Assembly (NCBI RefSeq): GCF_017742995.1
Contig: NZ_CP072425.1
Location: forward strand, 3,534,001-3,598,000
DNA: 64,000 nt
Direction: 5' to 3'
DNA from: Pseudoalteromonas viridis
GTDB lineage: Bacteria; Pseudomonadota; Gammaproteobacteria; Enterobacterales; Alteromonadaceae
Shown: positions 63,749 through 64,000 of the stretch, one piece after another
Layout: every line of letters starts with the position of its first letter
How positions within the stretch are numbered: position 1 is the stretch's first letter
Notes under the pieces: model-generated
Database searches by the model: none
The model's input: only the letters and a program-made list of their open reading frames with translations
Told to the model about the DNA's origin: nothing
Program-made: the position numbers and the translations under genes

Positions 63749-63773
63749 GTCATCCCGCACGCGATGCGGGATC
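63749..63773 (-). repeat. Palindromic element, copy 2, inverted
   Basis: GTCATCCCGCA and TGCGGGATC, the same element as copy 1 in the opposite orientation. Confidence 0.8.
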
Positions 63774-63847
63774 TGTTTAAATCATTTTCTCGGTGTTGAG
63801 TATGTTTGTTCCGGTGTACTTGCTATACGTACTTTGTCACCTTAGAA

Positions 63848-63871
63848 GAGCCCGCATCAAAAGTGGATGAC
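63848..63871 (+). repeat. Palindromic element, copy 3, degenerate
   Basis: GAGCCCGCATCAAAAGTGGATGAC keeps the flanks of copy 1 (CTTAGAAGA before, GACTGTGG after) but the right arm is decayed, so the hairpin is lost. Confidence 0.6.
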
Positions 63872-63925
63872 TGTGGCTGGGCTGGCTATCCTGGAGAAAT
63901 ATCTGCGTTCAGTCATTAACCCAAC

Positions 63926-64000
63926 CGCAAAAATCCTACCTCATTCGATTCGAGCTTTTATTGTTTGGAGCCTGATAGTGATTGTCGAATTTCAGTGCAA
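63926..64000 (+). repeat. 75-bp direct repeat, copy 2 (may continue past the window)
   Basis: Starts CGCAAAAATCCTACCTCATT and reaches the last base of the window, so its true right end is not seen. Confidence 0.85.

Larger units (their letters stand above)
63263..64000. other. Repeat-rich intergenic region at the window's right edge
   Basis: No gene in 738 bp. It contains two copies of a 75-bp repeat, three palindromic GCGGGAT elements and the GH92 promoter side. Confidence 0.6.

Overview
The window looks like the chromosome of a marine gammaproteobacterium, most likely Pseudoalteromonas or a close relative. The evidence is the gene families (RimK operon, TonB-dependent receptor, DcaP-like porin, GH92 lipoprotein, many secreted hydrolases), moderate GC, and intergenic repeats of a type common in that group. 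The assignment rests on protein resemblance recalled from memory; no search was run. No rRNA, tRNA or CRISPR array was recognised.

Layout. 1-5.7 kb: the 3' part of an acyl-CoA synthetase and a giant periplasmic-propeller hybrid histidine kinase. 5.7-7.5 kb: four small minus-strand genes (a GNAT and three short secreted or lipoproteins) separated by imperfect inverted repeats, which resembles an integron cassette array without a visible integrase. 7.6-13.9 kb is an accessory island. It holds a REP-associated (RAYT) transposase with its own repeat family, a 59-residue double-glycine peptide that looks like a RiPP precursor, two coupled small membrane proteins, a ParA-like ATPase overlapping a HEPN-domain protein, decayed coding fragments, and a Shedu-like nuclease. 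14.2-19.7 kb: a long AcnB-type aconitase resembling the Bacteroidota form, then a RimB/RimK/aspartoacylase operon. 20-25.5 kb: a TonB receptor, an M23 peptidase, an unknown protein and an M24 peptidase. 25.9-31.8 kb: a divergent FHA protein and Ser/Thr kinase, an unknown protein, a degenerate GH18-like protein and an ACT protein.

32.1-37.2 kb is a transport locus. It encodes a chimeric regulator (degenerate sigma54-activator AAA plus AraC DNA-binding domain), a DcaP-like porin, a periplasmic SBP_3 protein and a DAACS-type secondary transporter. This looks like a complete outer-membrane-to-cytoplasm uptake route in which a binding protein is paired with a secondary carrier. 37.2-45.0 kb is a nine-gene minus-strand cluster that starts with an Mla-like MCE transporter (permease, ATPase, MCE protein, lipoprotein). 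It continues with a GH19 muramidase-like protein, a double lamin-tail-domain protein, a membrane protein, an unknown protein and a DUF6765-like protein. The ABC ATPase lacks the Walker B glutamate and the switch histidine, so it is probably an unusual, hydrolysis-impaired transporter.

45-64 kb is mostly ordinary: a GNAT, a second DAACS symporter, a TonB-C protein, a small DUF6435 protein, a phosphatidylserine-decarboxylase-family protein, SDR, two DJ-1/PfpI proteins (one fused to an NTF2-like domain), LysR and membrane AraC regulators, a nitrobindin-like protein, MBL and alpha/beta hydrolases, a phytase-like esterase and a GH92 mannosidase lipoprotein. A 162-bp MITE-like element lies at 54.1 kb. 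The last 0.5 kb carries a 75-bp direct repeat and three palindromic elements.

The strongest candidates for undescribed systems are the MCE/GH19/lamin-tail cluster with its degenerate ATPase, the ParA-HEPN pair next to Shedu, the GG-leader peptide inside the RAYT repeat island, and the SBP plus DAACS transporter locus.
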